A stretch of 64,000 nt of DNA from an uncultured Candidatus Melainabacteria bacterium (GTDB taxonomy: Bacteria > Cyanobacteriota > Vampirovibrionia > Gastranaerophilales > Gastranaerophilaceae): contig CANAJP010000003.1 of the NCBI GenBank assembly GCA_947361615.1, positions 17,432 to 81,431 of the forward strand. Direction: 5' to 3'. Shown here one piece after another: positions 19,769-30,013 of the stretch (positions within the stretch are counted from its first letter, which is position 1; each line of letters opens with the position of its first letter). Made by a program: the position numbers and the translations under genes. The notes under the pieces were generated by a model that was given only the letters and a program-made list of their open reading frames with translations, did no database searches and had not been told where the DNA came from.

Positions 19769-19796
19769 GGGGCGGTTTTAAAAACCGCCCGACTTT
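19769..19796 (+). terminator. Hairpin terminator GGGCGGTTTTAAAAACCGCCC
   Basis: GC stem just downstream of the 19275-19760 gene; only a weak T-run follows. Confidence 0.6.
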
Positions 19797-19854
19797 TGGA
19801 AAATATTGTAACCTCTAGCCAATAAGCCAGATATGAAGCCCGCTTGACCGCGGG

Positions 19855-21636
19855 TTAGTTATTAACTCTCGCAGTGCTTTTTAAGTGGAGTTCTCTTAAT
19901 TGTTGCAGAGAAGCTTCGCCCGGAGCGTCGCTCATCAGGTCTTTTGCACCTGAGTTTTTAGGGAACGCGATTACGTCACGGATTGAATCGGTTCTTGCAA
20001 GAAGTGCAACAAGTCTATCCAAACCGATAGCCAAACCTGCGTGAGGTGGTGTACCGTACTGAAGCGCATTAACCATAAATCCGAATTTTTCAACAGCTTC
20101 TTCTTCTGTCAAACCAAGAGCTTTAAATATTTTCTTTTGAACTTCGGATGAGTGAATTCTTACAGATCCGCCGCCGAGTTCCGTACCGTTATAAACGATA
20201 TCGTAAGCAATTGATTTAACGTTACCAAGATCACCGCTATCCAATTTGTCAAGATCTTCAAGACAAGGTGAAGTGAACGGGTGGTGCATTGCCATAAATC
20301 TGCCTTCTTCCTCGCTGTATTCAAACATAGGGAAGTCAACAACCCAGAGAAGCGCGTGTTTAGCTTCATCAATAAGGTTCAACTTTTTACCGAAGTGAAG
20401 TCTTAATCTTCCCATAATGTCGTAAACAAGTTTCGGTTTATCTGCAACAAAGAAGATAATATCGCCGGCAACGGCTTGCGCACGTTCTTGAATAGCTTTA
20501 GCCTGTTCTTCTGTCACAAATTTCATAACAGGAGATTTTGGAGTGCCGTCTTCTTGATAAATAATGTTTGCAAGAGCCTTTGCACCGAATGACATTGCAA
20601 GTTTTGTAATATCATCGATATCTTTTCTTGAGTAAGACGCGCCGCCCGGAATTTTGATACCACGAACGATACCGCCTTTTTCAAGAGTAGATTTAACGAT
20701 TTGGAATTCAGATTGCATAATGATATCGCCAAGGTCGAAAAGTTCTAAGCCGAAGCGGGTATCAGGTTTATCAGAACCAAATCTGTCCATAGCTTCTTGC
20801 CAAGGCATTTGAATAAACGGAGGTTTAACTTCAACGCCTGCAGCTTTGAAAGCGTCAACAATGATATCTTCAACAACTTTGATAACGTCTTTTTGTTCAA
20901 CGAAAGACATTTCAAGGTCAACCTGAGTGAATTCAGGTTGTCTGTCCGCACGCAAGTCTTCATCACGGAAGCATTTAGCGATTTGATAATATCTTTCAAT
21001 ACCGCCAACCATCAAAAGTTGTTTAAAGATTTGCGGAGATTGCGGAAGCGCGTAGAATTTACCCTCTTGTACACGAGAAGGAACGAGATAATCTCTTGCA
21101 CCCTCAGGAGTTGTTTTGATAAGAATTGGAGTTTCAACTTCTAAGAAATCCTTATTATTCAACGTGTTTCTGATAGCTTGAACAATCTTGTGACGAAGAA
21201 CAAGATTTCCAAGCATTTTTTCACGTCTGATATCTAAATATCTGTATTTCAAACGAACATCTTCTGAAACGTTATCGTCGTCAAGAACGAACGGTAAAAC
21301 TTTTGATTCAGAAAGAATTTCGACAGATTCAGGATACATTTCAACCTGACCTGTAGCATATTTTTCGTTATAAGTTTCCTCAGGACGGCGTGTAACTTTA
21401 CCTTTAACGGTAATAACGTATTCTGAGCGAACTTTTTCAAGCACACTGTGTACTTGCGGGTTAATCTGCGGGTTTGCAACGATTTGGAAGAATCCGCTTC
21501 TATCTCTTAATTCAACGAACAAAATACCGCCAAGGTCACGAACACACGCTACCCAGCCGGATAAAGTAACTTCCTGATTGATATTGTTCAAATTCAACTC
21601 GCCGCAATTGTGCGATTTCATCTTTGTAACTAACAT
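19855..21636 (-). CDS. aspS: Aspartyl-tRNA synthetase
   Basis: Class II motifs, FRDEDLRADRQPEFTQVDLEMSF, GLAIGLDRLVALL. Confidence 0.97.
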   Translation of the reverse strand: MLVTKMKSHNCGELNLNNINQEVTLSGWVACVRDLGGILFVELRDRSGFFQIVANPQINPQVHSVLEKVRSEYVITVKGKVTRRPEETYNEKYATGQVEMYPESVEILSESKVLPFVLDDDNVSEDVRLKYRYLDIRREKMLGNLVLRHKIVQAIRNTLNNKDFLEVETPILIKTTPEGARDYLVPSRVQEGKFYALPQSPQIFKQLLMVGGIERYYQIAKCFRDEDLRADRQPEFTQVDLEMSFVEQKDVIKVVEDIIVDAFKAAGVEVKPPFIQMPWQEAMDRFGSDKPDTRFGLELFDLGDIIMQSEFQIVKSTLEKGGIVRGIKIPGGASYSRKDIDDITKLAMSFGAKALANIIYQEDGTPKSPVMKFVTEEQAKAIQERAQAVAGDIIFFVADKPKLVYDIMGRLRLHFGKKLNLIDEAKHALLWVVDFPMFEYSEEEGRFMAMHHPFTSPCLEDLDKLDSGDLGNVKSIAYDIVYNGTELGGGSVRIHSSEVQKKIFKALGLTEEEAVEKFGFMVNALQYGTPPHAGLAIGLDRLVALLARTDSIRDVIAFPKNSGAKDLMSDAPGEASLQQLRELHLKSTARVNN

Positions 21637-21759
21637 ACTATATCTTCCTCTTTTCTAAACATTTATGAAACTATTTTATAACAAACATGTCAAAAATCAA
21701 TTTACAATTATCATGTTTATAATAATATAAGAAAAGGGATATTTTGTAAGGAGAAGAAC

Positions 21760-22074
21760 ATGAGTAATGATTGTATCTTTTGTAAGATAATCAACGGCGA
21801 TTTTAATACTGAATTTTTGCTGGAAAACGATTATCTTGTTGTTTTTAAAGACATTAACCCTAAAGCAAAACACCATTTGCTTGTTGTCCCAAAGGTTCAC
21901 GTTGAATCTTTGAACGAACTTGAGGACGAAAAACTTATGTCAGAACTCATCAAAGGTGTGAAAGAAGTTACAAAAAAACTCGGAATTAAGTCATATAGAG
22001 TTCAAATTAACACCGGAAAAGAAGAGGGACAGGAAGTTTTCCACCTGCATATACACGTATTATCAAATCATTAG
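21760..22074 (+). CDS. HIT family protein
   Basis: CIFCKIINGDF, HLHIHVLS histidine triad. Confidence 0.95.
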   Translation: MSNDCIFCKIINGDFNTEFLLENDYLVVFKDINPKAKHHLLVVPKVHVESLNELEDEKLMSELIKGVKEVTKKLGIKSYRVQINTGKEEGQEVFHLHIHVLSNH

Positions 22075-22088
22075 AAAGGAATATAAGA

Positions 22089-22928
22089 ATGAGCGAAAAA
22101 TTTTATCACGAAATAACACCGGCAGGCTTCGGTATTGCTATTAAGAAAAAAGACGTACTTTTTGAGGGGCAGTCAGATTTTCAAAAAGTTGAAGTTTTTG
22201 AAACAGACAGCGAACTCGGAAGAGTTTTAACGCTTGACGATTTGATGATGACAACCGAGGGTGATGAGTGGCACTATCACGAAATGATTGCACATATTCC
22301 GATGATGAACCACAAATGCCCTAAAACTGTTTTAGTTATCGGCGGCGGTGACGGCGGAACTGTCAGAGAAGTTCTCAAACACGACACTGTTGAAAAAGTT
22401 GTACTTTGCGAAATCGATGGTATGGTAATCGATGCTTGCAAAAAATTCTTACCTACAATCGCCTGCGAACTTGATAACCCTAAATGCGAAATCCTCGTTG
22501 AAGACGCTATCGAATACATCAAAGACAAGAAAAACATGTTTGATATCGTCCTTATCGACTCAACAGATCCGATGGGGCCTGGTGAAGGATTATTCACAGA
22601 AGAATTCTACACAAATGTTAAAGAATCTTTAAAAGAAGGCGGTATCGTTGCAGCACAATCAGAATCACCTGTTGTAAACAAAAAAGAAATCAAAAAAATG
22701 TATGATTTGTTGAAAAAAGTATTCCCGATTTGCTCAACATACACCTCAAACATTCCTACCTACCCGGGCGGTTACTGGGCATGGGCATATTGCTCAGAAA
22801 CAGTAAAACCTTTATCATACATTGATGAAGAACGCTGTGAAAAAATCACTAAAACTTGCAAAATCTATAACAAGGATTACCACCTTGCAAGATTTGCATT
22901 ACCAAACTATTTAAAAGAGTTATTATAA
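22089..22928 (+). CDS. speE: Spermidine synthase
   Basis: LTLDDLMMTTEGDEWHYHEMIAHIP, VLVIGGGDGGTVREVLKH, DSTDPMGPGEGLF. Confidence 0.95.
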   Translation: MSEKFYHEITPAGFGIAIKKKDVLFEGQSDFQKVEVFETDSELGRVLTLDDLMMTTEGDEWHYHEMIAHIPMMNHKCPKTVLVIGGGDGGTVREVLKHDTVEKVVLCEIDGMVIDACKKFLPTIACELDNPKCEILVEDAIEYIKDKKNMFDIVLIDSTDPMGPGEGLFTEEFYTNVKESLKEGGIVAAQSESPVVNKKEIKKMYDLLKKVFPICSTYTSNIPTYPGGYWAWAYCSETVKPLSYIDEERCEKITKTCKIYNKDYHLARFALPNYLKELL

Positions 22929-22940
22929 GGGAATAAATCT

Positions 22941-24971
22941 ATGTCATTTATCATTGCGATTATAGTTTTAAGCATATTAAAATTAACATTCACAATCGGG
23001 CGCTTTATCGCGGCCAAACGCCTTAAACTTCCGGTTGAAAAATTTGTCATCGGTATCGACTGGGGCAAACCAGTTTTCGCAAAGAAATTTAATGACACAG
23101 AACTTATAATCTATCCGCTGTTTTTCGGCGGGTACCTTGAATGTTCAGAAGAAAAATGCACAAAAGGTCAAAAAGCATTTTTAACATTTTCATCAGTCCT
23201 GATGATGATAATCTCAATGCTTATTATCGGACTAGTTGCAATAAATTACGTTCCGTCAGGAAAATATGACACAATAATCACAAACGCGCCTGAAACCTCA
23301 CAGTTTCAGGCTGGCGATAAAATTTTGAATGTCAACGGAACAAATATAACCGGCCCGAACACGGTCAAATCAATTATCAACAAAAAAAATACCGTACTTA
23401 AGGACTTAGGCTTTACTGATGAGCCTGAAAATTCTGTTGTTCAGGTTGAGAGAAACGGCGAAATAACTAATCTTAAATCCGCTTCTTTTGATAATATTCA
23501 GTATAGAGTAAGTACAATATACTCTCCAAAATCAGAAGTATTAAAAAGCCTTAAAAAGAATATGGCATTCAAATTTGAGAAGAAAAGTTTCACAAAAAAC
23601 TTAATCTCAATAATTGCTATGCTTGCATTAATCAGTATTCTCGTACTTGTTCACGAAGCCGGACATTTCTTAGCGGCAAAAATGTTCAAAATCAAAGTTG
23701 AACGTTTTGGATTCGGACTCCCATTCGGGCCTATACTGTGGCAAAAGCAGTGCGGCGAAACTCTGGTCGTTATTCACGCATTTTTGCTCGGGGGATATGT
23801 TTCATTCCCTGACGACGATAAAGATAATACGATGCCTAAAGATTCACCGGAAAGGTTTGCCAATAAACCGATTTATCAACGTTTAGTGGTTGTATCAGCA
23901 GGTGTTTTTGCAAACATCTTGTGCGCGATTTTCATCGTAATTCTGACGGCACTTATGTGGGGAAAACTTCCGACCGAAAACTACGACACATTTATTAAAG
24001 ACCTTAGTCCGAAAGACAACGCGGCTGTGACATCTTCCGGATTTAAAAAGGGCGATAAAGTCCTTGAAATCAACGGAAGCCCGATTAACAGCGCTTACGC
24101 ACTCCAACTTTACGCTATTAAAAGCAGAAAATTTGATGGAACAGTTTCGCTAGACGCAGTTAAAACAACACTTAAAAATCTGCAAAAACTCAACCCGAAA
24201 TTTACAGATGCAAAACTAATACCGGCAGGAACAATAATTAGACTTCCGAAAAGTTTATCAGAAGAAGAGGTTAAACTCACAGACGATATGCTTCGCGGTT
24301 ACGAACGTATAACCGACGACAAAATTTCTCTCAACGATCGTCAAAAAATGCTTCGTAACGCTGCACAAGGTAAAAATATTTATAAAACCGACGGGCTTAC
24401 AACTCTTGTGGACTTAGCGTTCGCCCTGAGTGATACTGCCAGCCCGATGAACATAAAAATAGAACGCAACGGCAAAACAATAGACCTAAAACCAATTTAT
24501 TCTAATGAAAAAGGCGTTATGGGGGTTGAACTTGACAAAAAACGCGTATTTGTTGAAACAAAAACATTCAAATCAGCTGTCACAGAAAGTTGGAATTACC
24601 TGTACAGCCAGACAAAAATGTTGTTAAAAGGCTTATGGCAACTATTCAGCGGCAAAGTTCCGCTAGACAATATGCACGGTGTTGTTGCTGTTGTAAAATA
24701 TGGCGGTGACGTAATCCAACAGGATGGATTCTGGCAAGGACTGCTTTTAACAGCATTAATTTCGCTCGATTTAGCAATCGTAAACTTCCTGCCGATACCA
24801 GCACTTGACGGTGGGCATGTCATGTTCCTTCTTATCGAAAAGCTTTACGGTAGACCGCTTGACGAAGAAATGGTAAACTCAATCGCAACCGCAGGGTTTA
24901 TGTTCCTGATATTGTTGATGGTAATAGTGCTTTATAACGACATAGTAGCACTGGCTTTACATAAAATTTAG
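22941..24971 (+). CDS. RseP-like site-2 protease (M50) with N-terminal degenerate duplicate
   Basis: HEAGH active site, LDGGH, PDZ segment; N-terminal ~200 aa resembles the same fold without HExxH. Confidence 0.85.
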   Translation: MSFIIAIIVLSILKLTFTIGRFIAAKRLKLPVEKFVIGIDWGKPVFAKKFNDTELIIYPLFFGGYLECSEEKCTKGQKAFLTFSSVLMMIISMLIIGLVAINYVPSGKYDTIITNAPETSQFQAGDKILNVNGTNITGPNTVKSIINKKNTVLKDLGFTDEPENSVVQVERNGEITNLKSASFDNIQYRVSTIYSPKSEVLKSLKKNMAFKFEKKSFTKNLISIIAMLALISILVLVHEAGHFLAAKMFKIKVERFGFGLPFGPILWQKQCGETLVVIHAFLLGGYVSFPDDDKDNTMPKDSPERFANKPIYQRLVVVSAGVFANILCAIFIVILTALMWGKLPTENYDTFIKDLSPKDNAAVTSSGFKKGDKVLEINGSPINSAYALQLYAIKSRKFDGTVSLDAVKTTLKNLQKLNPKFTDAKLIPAGTIIRLPKSLSEEEVKLTDDMLRGYERITDDKISLNDRQKMLRNAAQGKNIYKTDGLTTLVDLAFALSDTASPMNIKIERNGKTIDLKPIYSNEKGVMGVELDKKRVFVETKTFKSAVTESWNYLYSQTKMLLKGLWQLFSGKVPLDNMHGVVAVVKYGGDVIQQDGFWQGLLLTALISLDLAIVNFLPIPALDGGHVMFLLIEKLYGRPLDEEMVNSIATAGFMFLILLMVIVLYNDIVALALHKI

Positions 24972-24979
24972 GATTAAAT

Positions 24980-25948
24980 ATGGAAAAACTCGGAGCATTT
25001 ATAGTCCCAACAGGTGTAGGCGCAAGCATTGGAGGCTTTGCAGGTGATGCAAGTCCTTATGCACGCGAATTTTCCAAACACTGCAAACTCATCGTAAACC
25101 CGAATGTTGTCAACGCAGGCGGGTTTTCAGGAATTAACGAAAACATGTTTTACGTTGAGGGATATTCTCTTGACGAATTTTTTAAAGGCAATTTAAACCT
25201 TGTACCTTCACACGATAACAAAATCGGAATAATTTTTGACAAGGGAATTCCCGAACACATCCTGAATGTTCACCTGAACACAATGAACGCAGTAAAAGCC
25301 GTGTACGGACTTGATATTCCGTTTTATGAGTTAACAGAAGAAGCTGTAGGCGTAGAATTTTCAATGGAAGAAAGCGGAATTTCAACAGGCAGGGTAAATA
25401 ATCCAGAAACATTGCTAAAAACGGCGAAATCACTACTTGCGAAAGGCGCAGAGGCTCTGGCAATTGTTTGTATGTTTGAAAACCCAACAGAAGAGAACCC
25501 CGAATATCAAAACGGCGAGGGAACTGACCCCGTAGGCGGTGTTGAAGCAATAATTTCTCACTATATTTCAAAAGAGCTTCAAGTTCCATGCGCGCACTCA
25601 CCTGCATTTGATGATTTGGAAATAACAACAGACTTAATAGATGGCAAAGCAGCTTCTGAATACATAACCCCGACGTTTTTACCTTGTATTTTATTAGGTT
25701 TAAGCAACGCGCCTAAACTTAATACAACAGAGGGAATAAGTATAAACGACCTTGATTTTCTTCTAATGCCGCATAACTGTCTTGGCTCAACGCCCGTTTT
25801 TGAATGTTTAAAACGCAATATTCCAGTATATGCAATAGAAGAAAACACGACGGTTCTTGATGTTACAAAACAAAAAATATTCCCGACAACTGACGGAATA
25901 AAACTCGTCAAAAGCTATCGGGAAAGTTTAGAGAAGATGGCCCTTTAA
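24980..25948 (+). CDS. DUF3326 family protein
   Basis: GAFIVPTGVGASIGGFAGDASP, NPNVVNAGGFSG pattern. Confidence 0.75.
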   Translation: MEKLGAFIVPTGVGASIGGFAGDASPYAREFSKHCKLIVNPNVVNAGGFSGINENMFYVEGYSLDEFFKGNLNLVPSHDNKIGIIFDKGIPEHILNVHLNTMNAVKAVYGLDIPFYELTEEAVGVEFSMEESGISTGRVNNPETLLKTAKSLLAKGAEALAIVCMFENPTEENPEYQNGEGTDPVGGVEAIISHYISKELQVPCAHSPAFDDLEITTDLIDGKAASEYITPTFLPCILLGLSNAPKLNTTEGISINDLDFLLMPHNCLGSTPVFECLKRNIPVYAIEENTTVLDVTKQKIFPTTDGIKLVKSYRESLEKMAL

Positions 25949-25964
25949 CGGGCTTACTTAAAAT

Positions 25965-26117
25965 TGTCATGCTGAACTTGTTTCAGCATCTGTCACACGA
26001 TGAATTCTATCGGTGACGCTAGACAGATCCCGAAACCGTCTTGCTCGACTCGCAGAAAACGTGCCTCCGCGCGTCCCGCGCTTCGCACTCTGCTCGCTCG
26101 CGCAGTTCGGGATGACA
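25965..26117. repeat. REP-like element with nested GC-rich insertion
   Basis: TGTCATGCTGAACTTGTTTCAGCATCTG ... CAGATCCCGAAAC[insert]AGTTCGGGATGACA. Confidence 0.75.
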
Positions 26118-26125
26118 TAATACTT

Positions 26126-27001
26126 TTATTTCTTCTGGAAAATCATCACATATTCATGCTTAAAGATGTAGAAACCGCCTGCAAGCGCTCTGTAACGCCA
26201 TAGGTTCGCGTCTTTACCCTTGCAGCGTTCGTTGCCTTGAATATCTTTTACGATTACGGCTTTTGTTGTGAAACCGATTTCGTTCATTCTGCGCATACAT
26301 TCAAAACCTAATGGTATATATTGAGAATCCGCGTACTTGTCACCGATAATAAGTGCTGCGAAACGTCCTTTTTCAAGTAAATCGTAACCGTTTTTCGCAA
26401 CTTTTTCAAACAGGTCATAGAATTCTTCTGTTGAAGAACAGTTTGACAAATCTTCTTTGCGGTCTGAGAACTTAATAATATCATCATAAGGCGGATGGAG
26501 GATTAAAAGCTGAGCGCTTTCTTCACCCATAATATCAAGACGCGCTTTAATCTTTTCTTTTGCGAGTTCTGAGGCAGAATCCGCACAGATAATATTCACA
26601 TCTGTAACAAGTTGTTTAGGTGTAAATTTTTCAGAAACGCTTTCAGCAAGTTCATCTTTCAACTCAACGCCGATACAGCGTCTGCCCATATTGATTGCTT
26701 CAATACCTGAAGTTCCAGAGCCGAAAAACATATCAAGAACGATATCATTTTTCTTTGTAAATCTTTCGTATAACTGCTCAGCGATTTGCGGAATGTAGTT
26801 TCCGTGGTACTCGTTTGAGTGTCCGTTTTCACGCGAACGCGCAGGGAATTCCCACAAAGAATCCGTCATAACATGCCCGTAATCTTTCCAGTTATTCAAA
26901 TCAATGTCACTGTATTTTGTAGTCTTAACCGGTTTAACGACCTGCAAATCAGGTTTTGGTACCGGTTTTAATCTGGTATTGCCTCTTACTGCCATATCCA
27001 T
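26126..27001 (-). CDS. DNA methyltransferase (amino-MTase, orphan)
   Basis: DMFFGSGTSGIEA (SAM motif) and LILHPPYDD (catalytic xPPY). Confidence 0.85.
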   Translation of the reverse strand: MDMAVRGNTRLKPVPKPDLQVVKPVKTTKYSDIDLNNWKDYGHVMTDSLWEFPARSRENGHSNEYHGNYIPQIAEQLYERFTKKNDIVLDMFFGSGTSGIEAINMGRRCIGVELKDELAESVSEKFTPKQLVTDVNIICADSASELAKEKIKARLDIMGEESAQLLILHPPYDDIIKFSDRKEDLSNCSSTEEFYDLFEKVAKNGYDLLEKGRFAALIIGDKYADSQYIPLGFECMRRMNEIGFTTKAVIVKDIQGNERCKGKDANLWRYRALAGGFYIFKHEYVMIFQKK

Positions 27002-27114
27002 ATCTCCCTCTTCTCTAATGTTTTAATTCTATAAAATTGTTTCAAAATTGTAATCAAACGTATGGATGAGATTTTGTTTCTGCTAGAATTATAAAGGGAT
27101 TTAAGGGGATAAAA

Positions 27115-28893
27115 ATGGCAAGAATTCAGCAATTATCAAAGCATTTGATTAACCAGATTGCAGCGGGGGAAGTTATTGAGCGTCCGGCATCGGTTGTAAA
27201 AGAACTGGTTGAAAACTCAATTGACGCGGGTTCTGGCCGTATTAGCATTGAAATCACAAACGATTGCCGCGATATAAGAATTGCAGACAATGGCTGCGGA
27301 ATTCACCCTGACGATATTTATCTTGCGTTTTCCAAGCATGCCACAAGTAAAATTCGAGAAAGCGAAGACCTTTTTGATATCCATACTCTGGGTTTCCGCG
27401 GAGAAGCGCTTGCAAGTATTATTTCTATCGCCAAACTCACCTGCACAACCAGAACAAAGGATTACGATACAGGAACACGCGTAAAATGCGAGAATTCCGA
27501 AGTCGAAAAGATTGAAACAAGCTGCGCCGTCGGAACGATTATGGAGGTTAAAGACCTTTTCTACAACCTTCCTGCACGTTTAAAATTCCTCAAAAATTCA
27601 AACACCGAATTTTCTTATATTCAGGAGTTAATCCAGAACCTCGCGCTTTCACATCCGGAAGTCGCGTTTGAATTAAAGAAAAACGGCAAAACTGTTCTAA
27701 AAACCACAGGCCAAAACATGCCGCTTCTAACCATCAAAGAAATCTACGGCGAAGATGTATCTAAAAATTTAAAAGAAGTTTGCAGAACCGACGAACTTTC
27801 AGGCCTGAAAATCAGCGGTTACGTCAGCACACCTGATTTAACACGCTCAAGCAAAAAGTATTACCATATTTATATTAATTCAAGAACCGTAAAATGTCCT
27901 GTATTCTTAAAATCAATAGATATGGCATACAAAAGTCTTATCGCAATCGGCAAATATCCGATTGTAATTCTTAACCTTGAACTTCCTGCAAGCGATGTTG
28001 ATGTAAACGTTCACCCGACCAAAAAAGAAGTTCGCTACAAAAATCCGAACCAGATTTTCAATTTTATCATGAGCGCAATTCATGCCGGACTCGCCAATTA
28101 CGCAGAACGCCCGACAAACATCGTAGAAATAAACCAGCCGACGTCACGTCGTTTTGAAAACCCTAAGGTTCAGACTGACGCCCCGACTGTAATCAACTTG
28201 ATGTTTCCGCAATCTACACCAACCGAGGACGACACAATTTACTTCTCTGACAAACAGGTTGAAACAATTCAAGCGCACCGAGAAGCCGAAATCACACAAA
28301 CACAATTTTTCACGCCTGTCGAAACCGCACCGCCTGAACCCGAAGACAAAATCATCGGTCAATACAAAAATACTTATATTTTAATTGAAAAGGAAGACGG
28401 ACTTGAAATCGTCGACCAGCACATTGCAGAAGAACGATACATCTATGAAAAACTTATGAGCGAAAAAGAAATAATTTCTCAAATGCTTTTCATCTCTGAC
28501 GTTCAAACGATTTCTGCAACAGATGCGGCTATCATCAAAGAAAATATCGCAAAATTTGAACGCTTCGGCTACGGTATAGAATTTATTTCCGACACAGAAC
28601 TAATCTTCCGCAAAGTTCCGCAAATGCTTTCAAAAGTCAACCCGAAAGAAATTCTAACTGATATTCTCGAACACATCGAAGGCGATATCGACCACCTGGA
28701 AGAAAAAATTCTTATCACAACCTCCTGCAAAGCAGCCGTTAAAGCAGGCCAAAAGCTTTCAACGTGGCAAATGCAGGAAATAATCAAAAAATGGCGGACA
28801 ACCAAAATGCCTTACACCTGCCCGCACGGAAGACCAATTTGCAAATTCTTTGAACACAAAGATATTGCTAAATTCTTCCAGAGAAATAATTAA
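27115..28893 (+). CDS. mutL: DNA mismatch repair protein MutL
   Basis: IAAGEVIERPASVVKELVENSIDAG, GFRGEAL, C-terminal CHG-rich CPHGRP. Confidence 0.97.
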   Translation: MARIQQLSKHLINQIAAGEVIERPASVVKELVENSIDAGSGRISIEITNDCRDIRIADNGCGIHPDDIYLAFSKHATSKIRESEDLFDIHTLGFRGEALASIISIAKLTCTTRTKDYDTGTRVKCENSEVEKIETSCAVGTIMEVKDLFYNLPARLKFLKNSNTEFSYIQELIQNLALSHPEVAFELKKNGKTVLKTTGQNMPLLTIKEIYGEDVSKNLKEVCRTDELSGLKISGYVSTPDLTRSSKKYYHIYINSRTVKCPVFLKSIDMAYKSLIAIGKYPIVILNLELPASDVDVNVHPTKKEVRYKNPNQIFNFIMSAIHAGLANYAERPTNIVEINQPTSRRFENPKVQTDAPTVINLMFPQSTPTEDDTIYFSDKQVETIQAHREAEITQTQFFTPVETAPPEPEDKIIGQYKNTYILIEKEDGLEIVDQHIAEERYIYEKLMSEKEIISQMLFISDVQTISATDAAIIKENIAKFERFGYGIEFISDTELIFRKVPQMLSKVNPKEILTDILEHIEGDIDHLEEKILITTSCKAAVKAGQKLSTWQMQEIIKKWRTTKMPYTCPHGRPICKFFEHKDIAKFFQRNN

Positions 28894-28902
28894 GGAGATA
28901 TT

Positions 28903-30012
28903 ATGACAAAAGAAACGTACTTACACGACAAACACGTTGCACTCAACGCAAAAATGGTAGATTTTGCAGGCTGGCACATGCCTGTACAATACCAGACTTC
29001 AATCATCGAAGAACACAATACTGTCAGAAACGCCGTCGGGCTTTTTGATGTGTCGCACATGGGCGAAGTTTTTGTATCGGGTAAGGACGCGCTTAAATTT
29101 CTTAATTCAGTTGTACCGCAAGATATCTCCAAGCTTGCGTATGAAAAAGCTGTCTATTGCCAGCTTCCAAACAAAAACGGCGGGCTTATTGACGACCTCA
29201 TTATTTATAAATTAGGGATTACAGAATACTTAATCATCTGTAACGCCTCAAGACTTGATGAGGATTTGAACTGGCTCGTACGCAACAAACGCGGGCTTGA
29301 CGTTAAAATAGACAACCAGTCACACAACTTTTCACTTTTAGCTGTTCAAGGCCCTAAAGCCGCAGAATTGCTAGAAAAAATGGGCTTGAATACGAATCAG
29401 GACTCTTTCACCATTAAAACCGGCGAAGTTGCAGGGGTTAAAGTTCTGGCTTCACGCACCGGCTACACCGGTGAAGACGGATACGAAATCCTTGTTGAAA
29501 ACGAATTTTCAGAATTTCTCTGGGATAAAATCCTCGAAGTCGGCGCAGAATTCGGCATAAAACCAATCGGCCTCGGCGCACGTGACACGCTACGTCTTGA
29601 AGCCGCACTTCACCTGTATGGAAACGATCTGGACGAAAACACCACTCCAATCGAAGCTGGACTTTCCTGGTCTATCCCAAAAGATAAGAAAGAAGACTAC
29701 AACGGCAAAGCCGTTATTATGGAACAACTTGCAAACGGCGGTAATAAAAAATTAATCGCACTAAAAATGCTGGACAAATCTATCGCACGCCACGAATATG
29801 ATGTTTATTTCAACGGCGAAAAAGTCGGACATATTACAAGTGGCGCCCCATCACCAACTCTCGGCGCAAATATAGCACTCGCTTATGTTAAAAATCTTAA
29901 AGAAATTTGCACAGATTCAATTGTTCAAGTTATGATAAGAGAAAAATTACATGATGCACAGGTTGTCAAAAGACCTTTTGTCAACAAAAGAAACAAAGTA
30001 AAAGGAGAATAA
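28903..30012 (+). CDS. gcvT: Glycine cleavage system T protein
   Basis: MVDFAGWHMPVQY, GLFDVSHMGE, SRTGYTGEDGYEI. Confidence 0.97.
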   Translation: MTKETYLHDKHVALNAKMVDFAGWHMPVQYQTSIIEEHNTVRNAVGLFDVSHMGEVFVSGKDALKFLNSVVPQDISKLAYEKAVYCQLPNKNGGLIDDLIIYKLGITEYLIICNASRLDEDLNWLVRNKRGLDVKIDNQSHNFSLLAVQGPKAAELLEKMGLNTNQDSFTIKTGEVAGVKVLASRTGYTGEDGYEILVENEFSEFLWDKILEVGAEFGIKPIGLGARDTLRLEAALHLYGNDLDENTTPIEAGLSWSIPKDKKEDYNGKAVIMEQLANGGNKKLIALKMLDKSIARHEYDVYFNGEKVGHITSGAPSPTLGANIALAYVKNLKEICTDSIVQVMIREKLHDAQVVKRPFVNKRNKVKGE

Positions 30013-30013
30013 A

